A stretch of 9,103 bases of DNA, from contig CAYWMN010000148.1 of assembly GCA_964459065.1 (NCBI GenBank), positions 1 through 9,103 of the forward strand, read 5' to 3'. This stretch comes from JAMCXS01 sp964459065. GTDB taxonomy: Bacteria > Acidobacteriota > Terriglobia > UBA7540. The stretch's first letter is position 1. Each line of letters starts with the position of its first letter. The notes beneath the pieces are model-generated. The model saw only the letters and a list, made by a program, of their open reading frames with translations. It ran no database searches and was not told the DNA's origin. Below are positions 1 through 6,413 of this stretch, in pieces. A program made the position numbers and the translations under genes.

Positions 1-1075
1 GATTTTCCGGCGTCAGTTTGCGGGTTTTCACCCACTTTGCAGTTTGGAGCACTCCGGCTTTCTGGATGTTCGCCATGTTGAAGCCGCCATCACCCGGTAC
101 CGGAGAGGCATAGATGGAGTTGGCGTACAAATAATTATCGATGACGTAGGGCAAGCGAACGCTTTCGCGCACGAATTCAAACGAACCCATCGTGCCCAGC
201 GCTACCAGCGCAATCACCAGGCTGAACGCAAGGTGCATCCGCGCGGGCTTGATCAGCGCAAACAGGGCCAGGGCAAAAGTCACCGCCAATAGAATCGCCG
301 CGTACCTGGCGAAATCGGTGGCGGTGGTCATGGGTCCGCCAGCGCTGGCCCAAGTGTGCGAGGGAATCTGGTGGACGTACCACCAACCGAAAGCCGGCAT
401 CACGGCAAGAGAGGGCACAATCCACAGAGCGCTCCATTTTACGATGCGCCCTTTCAGGGCCTTGTCTTTCTGTACGCTTGCCGTGACGAGGGCGTACACA
501 CCCGCCAGGGCCAGGCAAATGGCAAAGCGCATCGCCAGCGACGGGAAATAGGTTGGATTGAAGAAGCCGCTCCAGAACTTGTGATTCTCAACCCACTTTC
601 CCGAGGTCAGCATGAAGGTGATGATGCCGTTGATAATCACCAGGCTGGCAAAGGCTGCACCGAAGTAGATCCAGCCGAACCACTCATGCACGCGCGCATC
701 CAGCTTATCCCAACCGTACAGATAAAACAGCGCGGCGCTGATCTCGGTGAAAAAGAATACCCACTCGATCGCCCATCCCCAGACGAAAATGTGGATGAGG
801 TCGCTGGTCGCTGCCGGACTGATCAAGCCGATAGTGAACCAGATTCCCACGCCGGTCACGACCCCGAAGACAACCGTCACCAGGACGAAGAACTTGCTAT
901 GGAACTTGAGCCAATCGAGAAGTTTGGCGTCTCCGCTGCGCCGCGCTTTTCGCTCCGTCAGCACCAGAAACAAGCCGCCGCCGACCGCAAAATGAGAGAT
1001 GAAGACGTGGATGATCGCAACCGTAGCGATCAGGAGTCCGGCCCCGAAAGCAACATCCCAAACCGGATAGTTCAT
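1..1075 (-). CDS. Cytochrome bd-superfamily oxidase subunit I (CydA-like), 3' end outside window
   Basis: Integral membrane haem protein of the cytochrome bd oxygen-reductase superfamily, expected to reduce oxygen at the cytoplasmic membrane. Reading left from ATG at 1075, 358 codons are open to the window edge, so the C-terminus is missing. AAGGA lies 8 nt before the start. Aligned by eye with E. coli CydA, H23 falls on the b595 ligand H19 and E41 on E37. The stretch AIEWVFFFTE (residues 102-111) followed by a YGWD motif matches the segment holding CydA E99 and E107, and NG at 149-150 matches the conserved Asn-Gly. About eight hydrophobic segments are visible. R183 sits near where CydA has the b558 ligand H186, and no long quinol loop is evident. 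This resembles the non-quinol (OR-type) branch, some of which carry a C-terminal haem c domain; that region is not in the window. Superfamily is secure; subfamily and electron donor are inference. Confidence 0.85.
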   Translation of the reverse strand, partial: MNYPVWDVAFGAGLLIATVAIIHVFISHFAVGGGLFLVLTERKARRSGDAKLLDWLKFHSKFFVLVTVVFGVVTGVGIWFTIGLISPAATSDLIHIFVWGWAIEWVFFFTEISAALFYLYGWDKLDARVHEWFGWIYFGAAFASLVIINGIITFMLTSGKWVENHKFWSGFFNPTYFPSLAMRFAICLALAGVYALVTASVQKDKALKGRIVKWSALWIVPSLAVMPAFGWWYVHQIPSHTWASAGGPMTTATDFARYAAILLAVTFALALFALIKPARMHLAFSLVIALVALGTMGSFEFVRESVRLPYVIDNYLYANSIYASPVPGDGGFNMANIQKAGVLQTAKWVKTRKLTPEN

Positions 1076-1235
1076 GGTGCTTATCCTTGTTAAACACGCA
1101 TGCACAGGGGGGTAGAATCGTGAAGTCTTGCGTGTTTCTGCCCTATAAAGTTAGCCGACCCCGCCCAGCGTTTCCGTGTCCTGCATCACAATTCTCTTCC
1201 GCTCCCTGGCCGAGGCTGCCGGCAGTCGCAGGGGC

Positions 1236-1241
1236 TATAAT
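1236..1241 (+). promoter_or_regulatory. Possible -10 box (TATAAT) upstream of the methyltransferase
   Basis: A perfect TATAAT lies 79 nt before the ATG at 1321, inside the 245-bp divergent gap between the oxidase and methyltransferase genes. No convincing -35 hexamer sits 16-18 bp upstream, so this is only a weak candidate. The rest of the gap shows no recognised element. Confidence 0.25.
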
Positions 1242-1320
1242 ATCCATAGGTCGGCCCCAGTCCGGTTGGGGGATTTCAATTCTGCGATTAGCGCAAGTCT
1301 TGAGCGCCCGGGAAAAGCTT

Positions 1321-1938
1321 ATGGGCATCTATTCAAAACACGTCTGGCCTTTCATGCTGGACTTCGCGATGCGAAACAAGGAGGCGGCGCGCTTGCGCGC
1401 TGCCTTCGTCCCTCAGGCGCGCGGCGACGTCCTTGAAATAGGCATCGGTTCCGGTCTGAACCTGCCTTTTTACTCTTCCGAGGTCCGGCACATTTACGGA
1501 GTGGACCCTTCGGTCGAACTCCAGCGAATGGCTCGCCGGAGGGCGGGAGGCGTGTCCGTGGAAGTTGAATTCCTGACGCAGTCCGCCGAAGATCCGCTGC
1601 CACTGCCCTCCGCCAGCATCGACACGATCGTTCTGGCCTGGACGCTGTGTTCCATTCCGGACCCGGCCCGGGCTCTCGGGCAGATGAAGCGGGTGCTGAA
1701 ACCGAGCGGCCGGCTCGTGTTTGCCGAACACGGGCTCGCCCCCGACTCCGGCGTTGCGGCCTGGCAGGATCGGCTGACGCCGGTGTGGAAGCGCGTTGCA
1801 GGCGGCTGCCACCTGAACCGGAAGATTGACGATCTCCTCATGGACGCCGGATTCGCAATGGACAGCCTGATGACGCTTTATATCGCCGGGCCCCGTCCAC
1901 TGACTTACACGTACAAGGGGATTGCGCGGCCTGCTTGA
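1321..1938 (+). CDS. Class I SAM-dependent methyltransferase (UbiE/PmtA/METTL7-like)
   Basis: A 205-residue Rossmann-fold methyltransferase that should transfer a methyl group from S-adenosylmethionine to an unknown, possibly lipid or small-molecule, acceptor. Motif I is VLEIGIGSG at residues 37-45, and the acidic residue that would bind the SAM ribose is D62 in YGVDPS. The middle carries LAWTLCSIPDP and the post-motif VLKPSGRLVFAEHGLAPD; the C-terminal half has GGCHLNRKI and a GPRPLTY near the end, all typical of a widespread family annotated only as class I methyltransferases. The frame is open further upstream to 1087, but that extension is low-complexity and unlike the family. The ATG at 1321, followed by GIYSKHVWPF, matches the usual N-terminus. 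Only a weak purine stretch (GGGAAAAG) serves as ribosome site. It has no obvious functional link to its neighbours. Fold is certain; substrate unknown. Confidence 0.88.
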   Translation: MGIYSKHVWPFMLDFAMRNKEAARLRAAFVPQARGDVLEIGIGSGLNLPFYSSEVRHIYGVDPSVELQRMARRRAGGVSVEVEFLTQSAEDPLPLPSASIDTIVLAWTLCSIPDPARALGQMKRVLKPSGRLVFAEHGLAPDSGVAAWQDRLTPVWKRVAGGCHLNRKIDDLLMDAGFAMDSLMTLYIAGPRPLTYTYKGIARPA

Positions 1939-2100
1939 CTGGAGACCCGGGGTGGCTCATACATCGCGCGGTTTGCGATGGGTGCGAATGACCACGCCGG
2001 CTGGCGCTCCCTTTATGCATTCAGGTAGGTCGGGTTGTAGTGAAGACCGGGCAGACTCAGGCGGGGGGATGTCACCTGGCGGTTGACTTCTGAAGGGGGC

Positions 2101-2199
2101 TCAGAGGTGCTTGGCGGAAATGCCCAGCTTTCGCATCCTGGCAAGCAGGGTTGTGCGTTTCAGGCCCAGCAGCGCTGCGGCGCCCCTGGGGCCGGCAAC
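2101..2199 (-). pseudogene. Remnant of a sigma-54 (NtrC-type) regulator: C-terminal Fis-like helix-turn-helix
   Basis: Minus-strand translation of about 33 codons gives VAGPRGAAALLGLKRTTLLA and then RMRKLGISAKHL before TGA at 2103-2101. This is the signature end of NtrC-family enhancer-binding proteins, whose Fis-type domain reads GP-GAA-LLG-----L---M-KLGI. The response-regulator and AAA+ domains that should precede it are absent; immediately upstream, from about 2200, the DNA is the tail of a P-type ATPase on the other strand. Too short to be functional alone, so it is called a deletion remnant. The 162 nt between the methyltransferase stop and this fragment show nothing recognisable. Confidence 0.75.
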
Positions 2200-2202
2200 C
2201 AC

Positions 2203-2523
2203 GTGAAGATGGTGACGGGCGACAATACGGCTATTGCCAAGTAGCCTTCCAGCCGGCTTGGCCTGGGAACCACGATTCAGACTGCCGGGGAGCTTCTCGA
2301 AGGCGCGCAGGATGGGAACCTTTCACCCCAGGCGGCTGCCGCTATTGAGAAAGCGGATGGCTTTGCTCAGGTCTTTCCCGAACACCAATTCCAAATCGTG
2401 AAGGTGCTCCAGGATCACGGGCACATCGTGGGCATGACCGGCGTTGGGGTGAACGACGCGCCTGCCTTGAAGCAGGCCGATACGGGCATCGCGGTCAGTG
2501 GTTCGACGCAAGGTGGCCGCTGA
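2203..2523 (+). pseudogene. Remnant of a plasma-membrane H+-ATPase-like P-type ATPase (P-domain only)
   Basis: One continuous frame of 106 codons matches the phosphorylation domain of bacterial PMA1-like (P3A) proton-pumping ATPases. It begins VKMVTGDNTAIAK, then continues [41 protein letters not shown] and [17 protein letters not shown]. Damage is clear. TAG at 2242-2244 interrupts the alignment without changing its length. The hinge motif TGDGVNDAP reads TGVGVNDAP, with GTT at 2443-2445 replacing the Mg2+-binding aspartate. Homology breaks just after AVSGST and the frame stops at 2521-2523. The N-terminal membrane helices, actuator domain, DKTGT phosphorylation motif and C-terminal helices are all missing. 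It directly abuts a truncated regulator on the opposite strand, so both are probably scars of one deletion. Family identity is confident from motifs; dead by inspection. Confidence 0.88.
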
Positions 2524-2596
2524 CCAGGCGGCGAGGTTTCTGTGAGATTTGAAATAGCCGGGCCGAGAGGGAATTAGCCTCCGCAAGCGGATCATG

Positions 2597-3637
2597 TCAA
2601 CCGAGCATGGCCGACCAGCCGAGCGTGCTGATGGCGGCCAGCAGCACCGCCAGCCCCGCTCCCATCCAGACTCTTTCGCGCCGGCCGGAGTTTTTCCATT
2701 CTCCGGCGATAATGCCGCAGGCGTTGGCGGTCAGCAGGCCGATGACCAGAGTCAGCGGCCAGCCGATCGCCGGGCCCAGCGTGCCGAGGCGCGGCGCCGC
2801 GGATCCATAAACAAAAATGCTGCCGCCCCAGAGCAGGCCCATCAGAATGGTGAGCGCGTAGAGTGAACCAGATTTGGGCTGCCGGTATTTTGCGAAGCTC
2901 CGGTTTTGCCGGAACAGATATCCGCAGAAGCCGAGGTTGGCCACGGCGCCTCCGGTCAGCATCAGCAACCAGACCAGATTGGAACCCGCAAAGGCGCTAT
3001 TGCCCAGGTGAACGGCAGCGTGAATGACGCCTTGTGCCGAGCTGTAGCCGATGTTGAACACGGCGGAAAGAATGCCCGAGCCCGTGCACAGGGCGAGACC
3101 GATCCAGAAAGGCCGCGCTTTGCCCACCATTTCCCGCGGCGCGGTAGAGCCTTTCTGGCTCTGCTCCTTCAGCTTGCCCGCGTAGCCGCACAAGGCAATG
3201 CCGGCGATGGCGATGGCCGTTCCTGCCATGATGGCCTCGCCTTGCCTTTCAAAGAGCTTGCCGGGAGCGAGCACCAGGATGGGGAGAAACGATCCGAGCG
3301 ATGAACTGATGGCCAGAACAAAAGTGTTGCCCAGTGAGATGCCGATGGCGCTGACGCCCTGTCCGAACATGATGGCCCCGAACCCCCAGGCAAAACCACA
3401 GACCACGGCCATCACGATGGCTTGCGTGGGGGCCTGGTGGAGCGCTTCGCCCAGGTTTGAAACCGTCGCGACGGCCATCACCACGGGCATCACAAGGCAG
3501 GAGACGACAATAAATAGCGCCCAGACGTTTTCCCACGACCATCGCCCCAGATACCGCATGGGCAAAGTGAAAGTGCCGTTCATCAGCCCGGAAACAACGG
3601 CCAGCATGAGCCCGGCCGCCAACGCAGTGGATATCAC
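2597..3637 (-). CDS. RhaT-family sugar/proton symporter (DMT superfamily)
   Basis: A 346-residue inner-membrane carrier with about ten hydrophobic segments, the usual length of the L-rhamnose/H+ symporter family. Family-like stretches are GLMNGTFTLPMR (17-28), ENVWALF (36-42), the glycine-rich helix WGFGAIMFGQG to ISLG (84-103), GWPLTL (292-297) and GEWKN (312-316). A polar loop at about 155-176 separates the two halves. The start is GTG at 3637, with AGGAG 11 nt upstream, a rather long spacing; an internal ATG at codon 11 is an alternative but would cut into the first helix. The gene is divergent from nanE with only 86 bp between. The name RhaT reflects family only: next to an N-acetylmannosamine-6-phosphate epimerase and an amino-sugar kinase, the cargo is more plausibly an N-acetyl amino sugar than rhamnose. 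Family secure, substrate inferred. Confidence 0.88.
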   Translation of the reverse strand: MISTALAAGLMLAVVSGLMNGTFTLPMRYLGRWSWENVWALFIVVSCLVMPVVMAVATVSNLGEALHQAPTQAIVMAVVCGFAWGFGAIMFGQGVSAIGISLGNTFVLAISSSLGSFLPILVLAPGKLFERQGEAIMAGTAIAIAGIALCGYAGKLKEQSQKGSTAPREMVGKARPFWIGLALCTGSGILSAVFNIGYSSAQGVIHAAVHLGNSAFAGSNLVWLLMLTGGAVANLGFCGYLFRQNRSFAKYRQPKSGSLYALTILMGLLWGGSIFVYGSAAPRLGTLGPAIGWPLTLVIGLLTANACGIIAGEWKNSGRRERVWMGAGLAVLLAAISTLGWSAMLG

Positions 3638-3660
3638 TGTTTTTCGAACTCCTGTTAAGC

Positions 3661-3698
3661 TATATTGTCAGTCCGCTCCGGAGCGGTTCCGGAAACCG
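3661..3698. promoter_or_regulatory. Divergent control region between the transporter and nanE: -10-like box and overlapping palindromes
   Basis: A TATATT box (3661-3666) that could serve as -10 for nanE is followed by a perfect 14-bp palindrome, CCGCTCCGGAGCGG (3673-3686). It overlaps a second inverted repeat with arms CGGTT (3684-3688) and AACCG (3694-3698). No good -35 is visible. A palindrome just downstream of a -10 is a normal place for a repressor operator, and its position could let one regulator control both divergent genes. No regulator gene lies in this locus. The palindromes are seen directly; the operator role is inference. Confidence 0.45.
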
Positions 3699-3723
3699 AA
3701 CAAGAAGTGCGGCGAAGGTCATT

Positions 3724-4431
3724 TTGAAAAAAGACAACCTGATCGCGGGCCTCAAACATGGATTGATCGTTTCCTGCCAGCCACGCGTGGCGTCTCCGCT
3801 GGATCATCCGAAATTTATTGCGGCACTTGCCGCGGTCGCCGAGCAGCAGGGAGCGGTTGCCGTCAGGATCCAGGGCCCGCGGAACATCCGGGCCGTGCGC
3901 GATGCCGTCAGCATTCCGGTAGTGGGCATCGAAAAGATCAACGATCCCGAGTCTCCCGTTTACATCACGCCGACGCTCGAATCGGTTCGGCGGGTTCATC
4001 GTGCGGGCGCCCAGCTGATTGCTCTGGATGCGACCGAGCGCCCTCGCCCTCGCGATCAGAACCTTGCCGGCATTGTTCAGGCTGCCAAGGCCGAACTGGG
4101 AGCGATCATTATGGCCGATGTGGCGTCCCTTCAGCAAGGACTCAACGCCGCGGAACTTGGGGTTGACCTGATCAGTACAACCCTTTACGGATACACGGAA
4201 GAAACCCGGCGCTCGCAGGGTCCCGGCCTTCGTCTGCTGCGCGACCTGGTGCGAAAAGTGGATGTTCCAGTGATCCTTGAAGGGCGCGTTCATCATCCTG
4301 ACCAGGCGCGCCGGGCCTTTGAACTGGGAGCGCACGCGGTGGTGGTTGGCACCGCCATCACGGACGTCGAGTGGCTGGCCCGCAGGTTTATCGAGGCGTG
4401 CCCGGGCCACGCGCGAAGGCGCCCCTCGTGA
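3724..4431 (+). CDS. nanE: N-acetylmannosamine-6-phosphate 2-epimerase (NanE)
   Basis: Cytoplasmic TIM-barrel enzyme converting ManNAc-6-phosphate to GlcNAc-6-phosphate in sialic acid and N-acetylmannosamine catabolism. The 235-residue product has the family signatures in order: GLIVSCQ (13-19), VRIQGPRNIRAVR (47-59), PVVGIEK with the presumed catalytic Lys at 71, YITPTLESV (80-88), LDATERPRP (101-109), the loop GVDLISTTLYGYT, VILEGRV with the presumed catalytic Glu at 186, and the phosphate-binding GAHAVVVGTAIT (203-213). The start is TTG at 3724, chosen because AAGG lies 5 nt upstream and the protein then begins at the family's usual position before the GLIVSCQ strand. The kinase gene follows after 58 nt on the same strand, suggesting one transcript. 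No NanA lyase is in the window, so the substrate may be ManNAc, or the rest of the pathway lies elsewhere. Confidence 0.93.
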   Translation: MKKDNLIAGLKHGLIVSCQPRVASPLDHPKFIAALAAVAEQQGAVAVRIQGPRNIRAVRDAVSIPVVGIEKINDPESPVYITPTLESVRRVHRAGAQLIALDATERPRPRDQNLAGIVQAAKAELGAIIMADVASLQQGLNAAELGVDLISTTLYGYTEETRRSQGPGLRLLRDLVRKVDVPVILEGRVHHPDQARRAFELGAHAVVVGTAITDVEWLARRFIEACPGHARRRPS

Positions 4432-4489
4432 CGTTGTTAAAAGCGTTAGCCTGGCCTTTGCCATCCGGCGCAACGCGCAAGGGAGGACC

Positions 4490-5473
4490 ATGAAGCTTTT
4501 CCTCGGAGTCGACGGCGGGCAGACCACCACCAAAACGGTTGTGGGCGACGAGCAGGGCGGAATTGTCGCCCGGGCAAGCGGCGGGCCCAGCAACCATACC
4601 GAAGAACCGGGCGGCCCCCAGCGGCTGGAACGCGTGGTGCTGCAGACCATCCAGGATGCGCTCGCGCCCATGGGCGTTTCCCATCCCACCGCTCACAGGT
4701 TTGCCGCCGCCTGCTTCGGCATGACCGGCGAAACCGAAATTAAAACCAGGATCCTCCGGCGCATTGTGCAGGCCGAACGGATAAGCGTGGTTCATGATTC
4801 GGTGAACGCGCTCGTGGGCGCGACGGCCGGCGAGCCCGGCATCATCGTGATTGGCGGCACCGGTTCGGTGGCGCGCGGAGCCAATGCCGCGGGAGCGGAA
4901 GCGCGGGTGGGCGGATGGGGCCACCAGTTCGGTGATGAAGGCAGCTCTTACTGGATTGGCCGCGAGGCGGTGCGCGCGACGCTTGCCGAGTATGACCGCC
5001 TTGCGGAGGCGACCCTGCTGACGCCCATGCTGTTTGAGCGCCTGGAGGTGAATTCGCCTTATCAGCTGACACAGAAATACTACGCCGGAACCTTGTCGCG
5101 CGACCACCTGGCTGGCCTTTCCGTCTGGGTCAACGAGGCTGCCACCAAAGGCGACCGGGTGGCCCGCGAAATCCTTCACCGCGCGGGGCGCGATCTTGCA
5201 GGTTTGGCCTGCTCGCTGATCCCGCTCATTTTTCCGCGCCCGGACGAGGACTCTGCGAAATCCACCACGCAAAAGTTCCCGGTCTGTTACGCCGGCGGAG
5301 CTTTTGAGAGCGAGTTCGTTCTCGCAAGCTTCCGTGAATCCGTTGCCGCGGGCGACGATCGGGCGGAGGTTCGCGCGGCGCAGCTTCCTCCCGTGCTGGG
5401 GTCGCTGCTCATTGCCTACCGTTCGGCGGGAATCAAAATTCCCGCTGCGGTCATCAGGGGCTGGATGATCTAG
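4490..5473 (+). CDS. N-acetylglucosamine-kinase-like sugar kinase (BadF/BadG/BcrA/BcrD ATPase family)
   Basis: A 327-residue ASKHA-fold kinase that should phosphorylate an N-acetyl amino sugar (GlcNAc or ManNAc) with ATP in the cytoplasm. The phosphate-1 motif is FLGVDGGQTTTK (4-15), the predicted catalytic base is D103 in VHDSVNAL, phosphate-2 is IGGTGSVARG (121-130), and GGWGHQFGDEGSSYWIG (141-157) is the strongly conserved family block. The second sugar/adenosine-binding region includes YAGGAFES in the C-terminal third. The start at ATG 4490 is supported by GGGAGG only a few bases upstream and by the phosphate-1 motif falling at residue 4, as in relatives; the frame is open earlier but overlaps nanE. 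Fifty-eight nt downstream of nanE, it probably supplies the phosphorylated sugar that NanE acts on. GlcNAc versus ManNAc specificity cannot be read from sequence. Confidence 0.9.
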   Translation: MKLFLGVDGGQTTTKTVVGDEQGGIVARASGGPSNHTEEPGGPQRLERVVLQTIQDALAPMGVSHPTAHRFAAACFGMTGETEIKTRILRRIVQAERISVVHDSVNALVGATAGEPGIIVIGGTGSVARGANAAGAEARVGGWGHQFGDEGSSYWIGREAVRATLAEYDRLAEATLLTPMLFERLEVNSPYQLTQKYYAGTLSRDHLAGLSVWVNEAATKGDRVAREILHRAGRDLAGLACSLIPLIFPRPDEDSAKSTTQKFPVCYAGGAFESEFVLASFRESVAAGDDRAEVRAAQLPPVLGSLLIAYRSAGIKIPAAVIRGWMI

Positions 5474-5535
5474 CCTCATAGCGGGTTGTGGCGACCTTCA
5501 GGAGGCACCTGCCCGGTGCATGCACACTCCCTCTG

Positions 5536-5573
5536 TGTGACTTCACTCACTGTAATACGTGATGTAGATCACT
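5536..5573. promoter_or_regulatory. Two CRP/FNR-type sites upstream of the first GbsR-like gene
   Basis: Site A is TGTGA-N6-TCACT (5536-5551), nine of ten bases matching the CRP consensus TGTGA-N6-TCACA. Site B has the symmetric core GTGAT-GTAG-ATCAC (5559-5572). Their centres (5543.5 and 5565.5) are 22 bp apart, about two helical turns, placing both on the same DNA face. Site B is centred about 101 bp before the ATG at 5667. The same arrangement recurs before the next regulator gene. Binding by a CRP/FNR-family protein is inferred; no such protein is encoded in the window. Confidence 0.65.
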
Positions 5574-5592
5574 GGCTGCAGGCAGTTCAATA

Positions 5593-5623
5593 TTGCATGT
5601 TAGTACCTGAGCATCTGGAATAT
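5593..5623 (+). promoter_or_regulatory. Possible promoter of the first GbsR-like gene
   Basis: TTGCAT (5593-5598) as a -35 box is followed 19 bp later by GAATAT (5618-5623). Both hexamers are weak and the spacer is long. What raises interest is that TTGCAT starts 27.5 bp from the centre of the proximal CRP-like site, exactly as in the promoter of the second paralogue. This would put the activator near -62, the class I position. The neighbouring 5571-5586 is an imperfect palindrome (14 of 16 bases). Confidence 0.35.
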
Positions 5624-5666
5624 CAGAAAGAACCGAAATCTCCGTACGAAATCCTGGGAGCCCCTT

Positions 5667-6188
5667 ATGGAACTTACACCCAGCATGGAAAGGTTCATTT
5701 CCGGTTGGGGAGAGATGGCCAGCAAATGGTGTATCAACCGCACAGTTGCTGAGGTTCACGCGCTGTTTTTCCTTGCCAGGGATCCACTGAGCGCCGATGA
5801 GGTTGCGCGCGTGCTTTCCCTGTCACGCTCCAACATCAGTTCGGCATTGAGAGAACTGGAGAGCCGCAGACTTATCAGTGCGGTTCATTTCCGTGGCGAA
5901 CGCAAGCAATTCTACGAAGCCATCACGGACCCTCTGGAGGTGTTCCAGGTTATCCTTGATGATCACAAGCGCCGGGTGATCGACCCTTCTGTAGACGTTT
6001 TCCGTGCCTGCCTCGAAGATCAGAAGCGGAGCAATCCGGAAGACCTCCACACGGCGGGGCGAATGCGCGAAGTGGTGGAATTGTTTTCCGCCGTGACTCC
6101 GTTGTATGAAGAACTTCGGCACCTCACCAAGGGCCCCGTCCACAATCTTTTCAAGATAACAGCCAGAATCAGAGAACTCCTCACCTAG
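5667..6188 (+). CDS. GbsR/MarR-family winged-helix transcriptional regulator, copy 1
   Basis: A 173-residue cytoplasmic DNA-binding protein of the GbsR (COG1510-type) branch of the MarR superfamily. The N-terminus FISGWGEMASKWCINRTVAE (10-29) is the recognisable family block. SADEVARVLSLSRSNISSAL with RELE (42-64) is the helix-turn-helix, its recognition helix at about 52-65, and ISAVHFRGERKQFY (70-83) forms the wing. The C-terminal half is helical and charged, probably for dimerisation. ATG at 5667 has GGGAG 6 nt upstream. It is followed by a clear paralogue; by eye roughly 60% of positions are identical over the first 110 residues, with divergence towards the C-terminus. A cysteine at residue 22 replaces the glycine of the second copy. 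Target and effector are unknown. Position suggests control of the downstream regulator or cytochrome-porin. The frame beginning at 5486 that overlaps its start is not considered a gene. Confidence 0.88.
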   Translation: MELTPSMERFISGWGEMASKWCINRTVAEVHALFFLARDPLSADEVARVLSLSRSNISSALRELESRRLISAVHFRGERKQFYEAITDPLEVFQVILDDHKRRVIDPSVDVFRACLEDQKRSNPEDLHTAGRMREVVELFSAVTPLYEELRHLTKGPVHNLFKITARIRELLT

Positions 6189-6317
6189 GCCGGGGACCTC
6201 CCTTCGACGGCGATCTTCTCCAATCTTCACATTTCTACACTCCCATCGAGTAAGAGCAAGGTCTCCTGAAATATTCGAGAAGGGCATGAGCCCTGCCGGA
6301 AAAGCACAGCGACGTGG

Positions 6318-6355
6318 TGTGATGGGCAACACTATGGCGTGTGATGCGCATCACA
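6318..6355. promoter_or_regulatory. Perfect CRP-consensus palindrome plus degenerate upstream partner before the second GbsR-like gene
   Basis: TGTGATGCGCATCACA (6340-6355) is a fully symmetric 16-bp palindrome matching all ten conserved bases of the E. coli CRP consensus. A second copy with one perfect half-site (TGTGA at 6318-6322) and a degraded other half (ACACT at 6329-6333) is centred 22 bp upstream, the same spacing as the pair before copy 1. The perfect site is centred about 97 bp from the ATG at 6445. The sequence match is direct; regulator identity (CRP, FNR or another family member) is inference. Confidence 0.72.
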
Positions 6356-6374
6356 ACGCTTATTCCCCAAATTG

Positions 6375-6403
6375 TTGCATTGTATTCAGTGGGCACTGAA
6401 TAG
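6375..6403 (+). promoter_or_regulatory. Predicted promoter with an embedded 20-bp inverted repeat (operator candidate)
   Basis: TTGCAT (6375-6380) and GAATAG (6398-6403) are separated by 17 bp. TTGCAT starts 27.5 bp from the centre of the perfect CRP-like site. The spacer and -10 region are filled by a perfect inverted repeat: arms TATTCAGTG (6383-6391) and CACTGAATA (6394-6402) around GG. Repeats of this size are typical MarR-family operators, and occupancy here would block RNA polymerase, so autoregulation or cross-regulation by the GbsR pair is an attractive inference. The hexamers themselves are weak. Confidence 0.5.
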
Positions 6404-6413
6404 GCGGAACTTA

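Noticed and set aside
356..1093. Plus-strand open frame of 245 codons over the oxidase gene
   Set aside because: The minus strand encodes an uninterrupted membrane protein with bd-superfamily motifs; the plus translation is charged and featureless.
1939..2100. Minus-strand frame with a proline-rich stretch downstream of the methyltransferase
   Set aside because: No similarity recognised, no start with ribosome site; treated as non-coding.
3655..4689. Long minus-strand open frame (344 codons) opposite nanE and the kinase start
   Set aside because: The plus strand carries nanE with complete family motifs; the antisense product has no recognisable domain and is explained by GC-rich codon bias.
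4388..5479. Minus-strand open frame of 363 codons opposite the kinase gene
   Set aside because: Same reason: the plus-strand kinase has phosphate-1, phosphate-2 and GDEGSSYWIG motifs in order; the antisense translation is arginine/glycine-rich noise.
5505..5519. Hairpin GCACC/GGTGC after the kinase gene, considered as a terminator
   Set aside because: Only 5 pairs and no following T-run.
5486..5752. Small plus-strand frame of 88 codons just before the first GbsR-like gene
   Set aside because: It spans the CRP-like sites and promoter and overlaps the true start at 5667; no recognisable product.
6281..6294. Hairpin AGGGC-ATGA-GCCCT after copy 1, considered as a terminator
   Set aside because: Five-pair stem without a T-run; too weak to call.
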